A stretch of DNA of 7,287 nt from Granulosicoccaceae bacterium (GTDB taxonomy: Bacteria > Pseudomonadota > Gammaproteobacteria > DAOVJZ01). Numbering within the stretch: position 1 is the first letter of the stretch; each line of letters starts with the position of its first letter. Positions 5,737 through 7,287 of the stretch are shown here, piece by piece. The notes beneath the pieces were generated by a model, which was not told the origin of the DNA, ran no database searches, and saw only the letters and a program-made list of their open reading frames with translations. Location: the NCBI GenBank assembly GCA_030632035.1, contig DAOVJZ010000070.1, positions 1 to 7,287 on the forward strand, written 5' to 3'. The translations under genes were made by a program, and so were the position numbers.

Positions 5737-6744
5737 TCAGACTTTAAAGTAGCCCTTGTACCATTCAACAAAGTTTTTGATCCCTTCTTCAACGGTCATA
5801 GCTGGTTTGTAATCCATGTCTTTAACCAGATCTTCAACATTGGCATAGGTGGCTGGGACATCACCGGGCTGTAGTGGCAACATATTTTTTTCAGCTTTTT
5901 TACCAAGGCAATCTTCCAGCACCTCAATATAATGCATTAACTCAACGGGTTGGTTGTTACCGATGTTATACAGTTTATAAGGTGAATAACTGGTAGCCGA
6001 ATCCGGCGCATCACCTGACCAGTCAGGATTAGGTGCAGCAACATTATCGAGTGTGCGAATTACACCTTCGACAATATCATCAATGTAAGTAAAGTCACGA
6101 CGATGATTACCGTGATTAAATACATCAATTGGTTTGCCTGCCAGAATATTTTTAGTAAACAGGAACAGCGCCATATCGGGTCTGCCCCATGGGCCATAAA
6201 CAGTAAAGAAACGTAAGCCAGTCGTTGGTAATTGATATAAATGACTGTAGGTATGTGCCATCAGCTCATTGGCTTTTTTACTGGCTGCATACAAGCTTAC
6301 CGGGTGATCGACATTATCGTGTACTGAGAACGGCATGTTGGTATTTGCACCATAAACAGAACTGGATGAGGCATATACGAGATGTTCTACATCATTATGA
6401 CGACAACCTTCGAGAATATTTACAAAACCAACCAGGTTGGTATCCACATAAGAGTGTGGATTGATTAGTGAGTAGCGAACACCCGCTTGTGCAGCGAGAT
6501 TGACCACCTTATTGGGTTTGTATTTTTTGAACAATGCTGGAACAGCTTCACGATCCTCAAGATTGATACGGGCATCGATAAAATTTTTGTGACCCTGTGT
6601 GCGGGCAAGACGTGCTTTCTTCAGGTTTACATCGTAATAGTCATTCAGGTTATCAATACCGATAACGGTATCACCGCGCTCCAGTAAACGTAATGAGAGA
6701 GCTGAACCAATAAAACCTGCAGAACCGGTAATTAATACTTTCAT
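5737..6744 (-). CDS. NAD-dependent nucleotide-sugar epimerase, UDP-glucuronate 4-epimerase type
   Basis: This 335-residue extended short-chain dehydrogenase/reductase is predicted to interconvert UDP-glucuronate and UDP-galacturonate (C4 inversion through a transient 4-keto intermediate using bound NAD) for surface polysaccharide synthesis in the cytoplasm. The NAD-binding GSAGFIG (G7, G10, G13) is followed by an acidic D31 after strand 2. The catalytic set is SSSSVYG (126-132) and Y152-x3-K156 (LYAASKK). RFFTVYGPWGRPDMA (178-192) is the segment I associate with the UDP-glucuronate 4-epimerase (LpsL/Cap1J) group rather than GalE. Length is as expected. The ATG has GAGG 9 nt upstream and lies 24 nt after the stop of the dehydrogenase gene, so the two are co-transcribed. 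Substrate is inferred from family resemblance; a related UDP-sugar is possible. No strong terminator is visible downstream. Confidence 0.9.
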   Translation of the reverse strand: MKVLITGSAGFIGSALSLRLLERGDTVIGIDNLNDYYDVNLKKARLARTQGHKNFIDARINLEDREAVPALFKKYKPNKVVNLAAQAGVRYSLINPHSYVDTNLVGFVNILEGCRHNDVEHLVYASSSSVYGANTNMPFSVHDNVDHPVSLYAASKKANELMAHTYSHLYQLPTTGLRFFTVYGPWGRPDMALFLFTKNILAGKPIDVFNHGNHRRDFTYIDDIVEGVIRTLDNVAAPNPDWSGDAPDSATSYSPYKLYNIGNNQPVELMHYIEVLEDCLGKKAEKNMLPLQPGDVPATYANVEDLVKDMDYKPAMTVEEGIKNFVEWYKGYFKV

Positions 6745-6768
6745 TTATAAAGACCTCAGACAATAGAG

Positions 6769-7287
6769 CTAGAGTCGTGCATCCACTTTATCTTTGGGAA
6801 ACACATATTTTATATCGTAGACAATGGCATCAGTCTTACCTAGTGCACGAATTTCCTTAATCCCCATATTACGAAATTGATCATGTGACACTGCAAGAAT
6901 AATCGCATCATATTTTCCCTTTTCGAGTTCAGTGATAGGGGTGATATTATATTCATGCATGGCTTCTTCTTTATTAACCCAAGGATCATAAACACTGACA
7001 TTGGCATTGTAGCCTTCGAACTCGTGGATAATATCAATAACACGGGTATTACGCAGATCAGGACAGTTTTCCTTAAAAGTAAAGCCCATAATCAGGATAT
7101 TTGAATCTACAACCTGAAGGCGGTTTCTGGTCATCATTTTAACAACTTGTTCTGCCACATAGGCACCCATGCCATCATTGATACGGCGACCTGACAAAAT
7201 AATTTCCGGTTGGTAGCCAACCTCTTGTGCCTTGTGTGTTAGATAATAGGGATCAACACTGATACAGTGACCACCAACAAGCCCGGG
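6769..7287 (-). CDS. UDP-sugar 6-dehydrogenase, TviB/WbpO-like (5' end outside window)
   Basis: Only the C-terminal 172 residues are in the window; the frame is open to the right edge, so roughly the first 250 residues are missing. The enzyme class oxidises the C6 hydroxyl of a UDP-hexose or UDP-N-acetylhexosamine to a uronic acid with two NAD. The fragment begins at the active site: GLVGGHC (window residues 2-8) contains the catalytic cysteine, followed by ISVDPYYLTHKAQEVGY. The central-to-C-terminal NAD-side domain is marked by SGRRIND, LIMGFTFKENCPDLRNTRV and VYDPWV, signatures of the Vi-antigen TviB / WbpO group rather than the classical UDP-glucose dehydrogenase. It ends DARL, then TAG, 24 nt before the epimerase ATG. 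Together they look like part of a capsule, O-antigen or exopolysaccharide operon extending to the right. Exact substrate is uncertain. Confidence 0.9.
   Translation of the reverse strand, partial: PGLVGGHCISVDPYYLTHKAQEVGYQPEIILSGRRINDGMGAYVAEQVVKMMTRNRLQVVDSNILIMGFTFKENCPDLRNTRVIDIIHEFEGYNANVSVYDPWVNKEEAMHEYNITPITELEKGKYDAIILAVSHDQFRNMGIKEIRALGKTDAIVYDIKYVFPKDKVDARL

Overview
The window looks like a chromosomal segment of a gammaproteobacterium of moderate, somewhat AT-leaning base composition. The evidence is the gene order birA, type III pantothenate kinase (coaX), membrane-anchored SPOR-like protein, then tRNA-Thr(TGT), which is the order I recall from Pseudomonas-type gammaproteobacteria, together with gammaproteobacterial-looking 5S and tRNA sequences. 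I cannot place it to genus from the sequence alone.

Layout from left to right. (1) 1-447 is the tail of an rRNA operon: the 3' end of 23S rRNA, a structured spacer, 5S rRNA and a strong intrinsic terminator. (2) 565-1155 (+) encodes a two-CBS-domain protein of about 196 aa. (3) 1232-2571 is a minus-strand cluster, read right to left: an unrecognised 57-aa protein with a GTG start and a strong Shine-Dalgarno, a SAM-dependent methyltransferase with a lysine-rich N-terminal tail, and a 56-aa four-cysteine protein resembling DUF3330. The two small genes are easily missed in automatic annotation. (4) 2572-2769 is a divergent promoter region with a 7-bp inverted repeat. (5) 2770-5160 (+) is a tight operon, birA-coaX-SPOR-like, with a 4-nt gap and then a 4-nt ATGA overlap. 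(6) 5161-5447 is mostly non-coding and ends in a stable-RNA-type promoter for tRNA-Thr(TGT) at 5448-5523. (7) 5524-5736 holds a very short ORF with a strong ribosome-binding site inside a possible hairpin. (8) 5737-7287 (-) is the end of a surface-polysaccharide locus: a UDP-glucuronate 4-epimerase-type enzyme preceded by a nucleotide-sugar dehydrogenase that runs off the right edge.

How the genes work together. BirA attaches biotin to carboxyl carrier proteins and usually senses biotin; CoaX makes the first committed intermediate of coenzyme A. Their pairing links two cofactors of fatty-acid and carboxylation metabolism. The SPOR-like protein is co-transcribed but probably acts at the envelope. 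The right-hand pair makes acidic UDP-sugars (uronic acid type) for capsule, O-antigen or exopolysaccharide.

Most of the window is ordinary housekeeping sequence and I see no clear new defence, mobile or regulatory system. The items most worth a second look are the small-gene/methyltransferase/four-cysteine cluster, the 21-codon ORF with a sequestered ribosome-binding site, and the apparent break in the usual tRNA-tufB neighbourhood just after tRNA-Thr.
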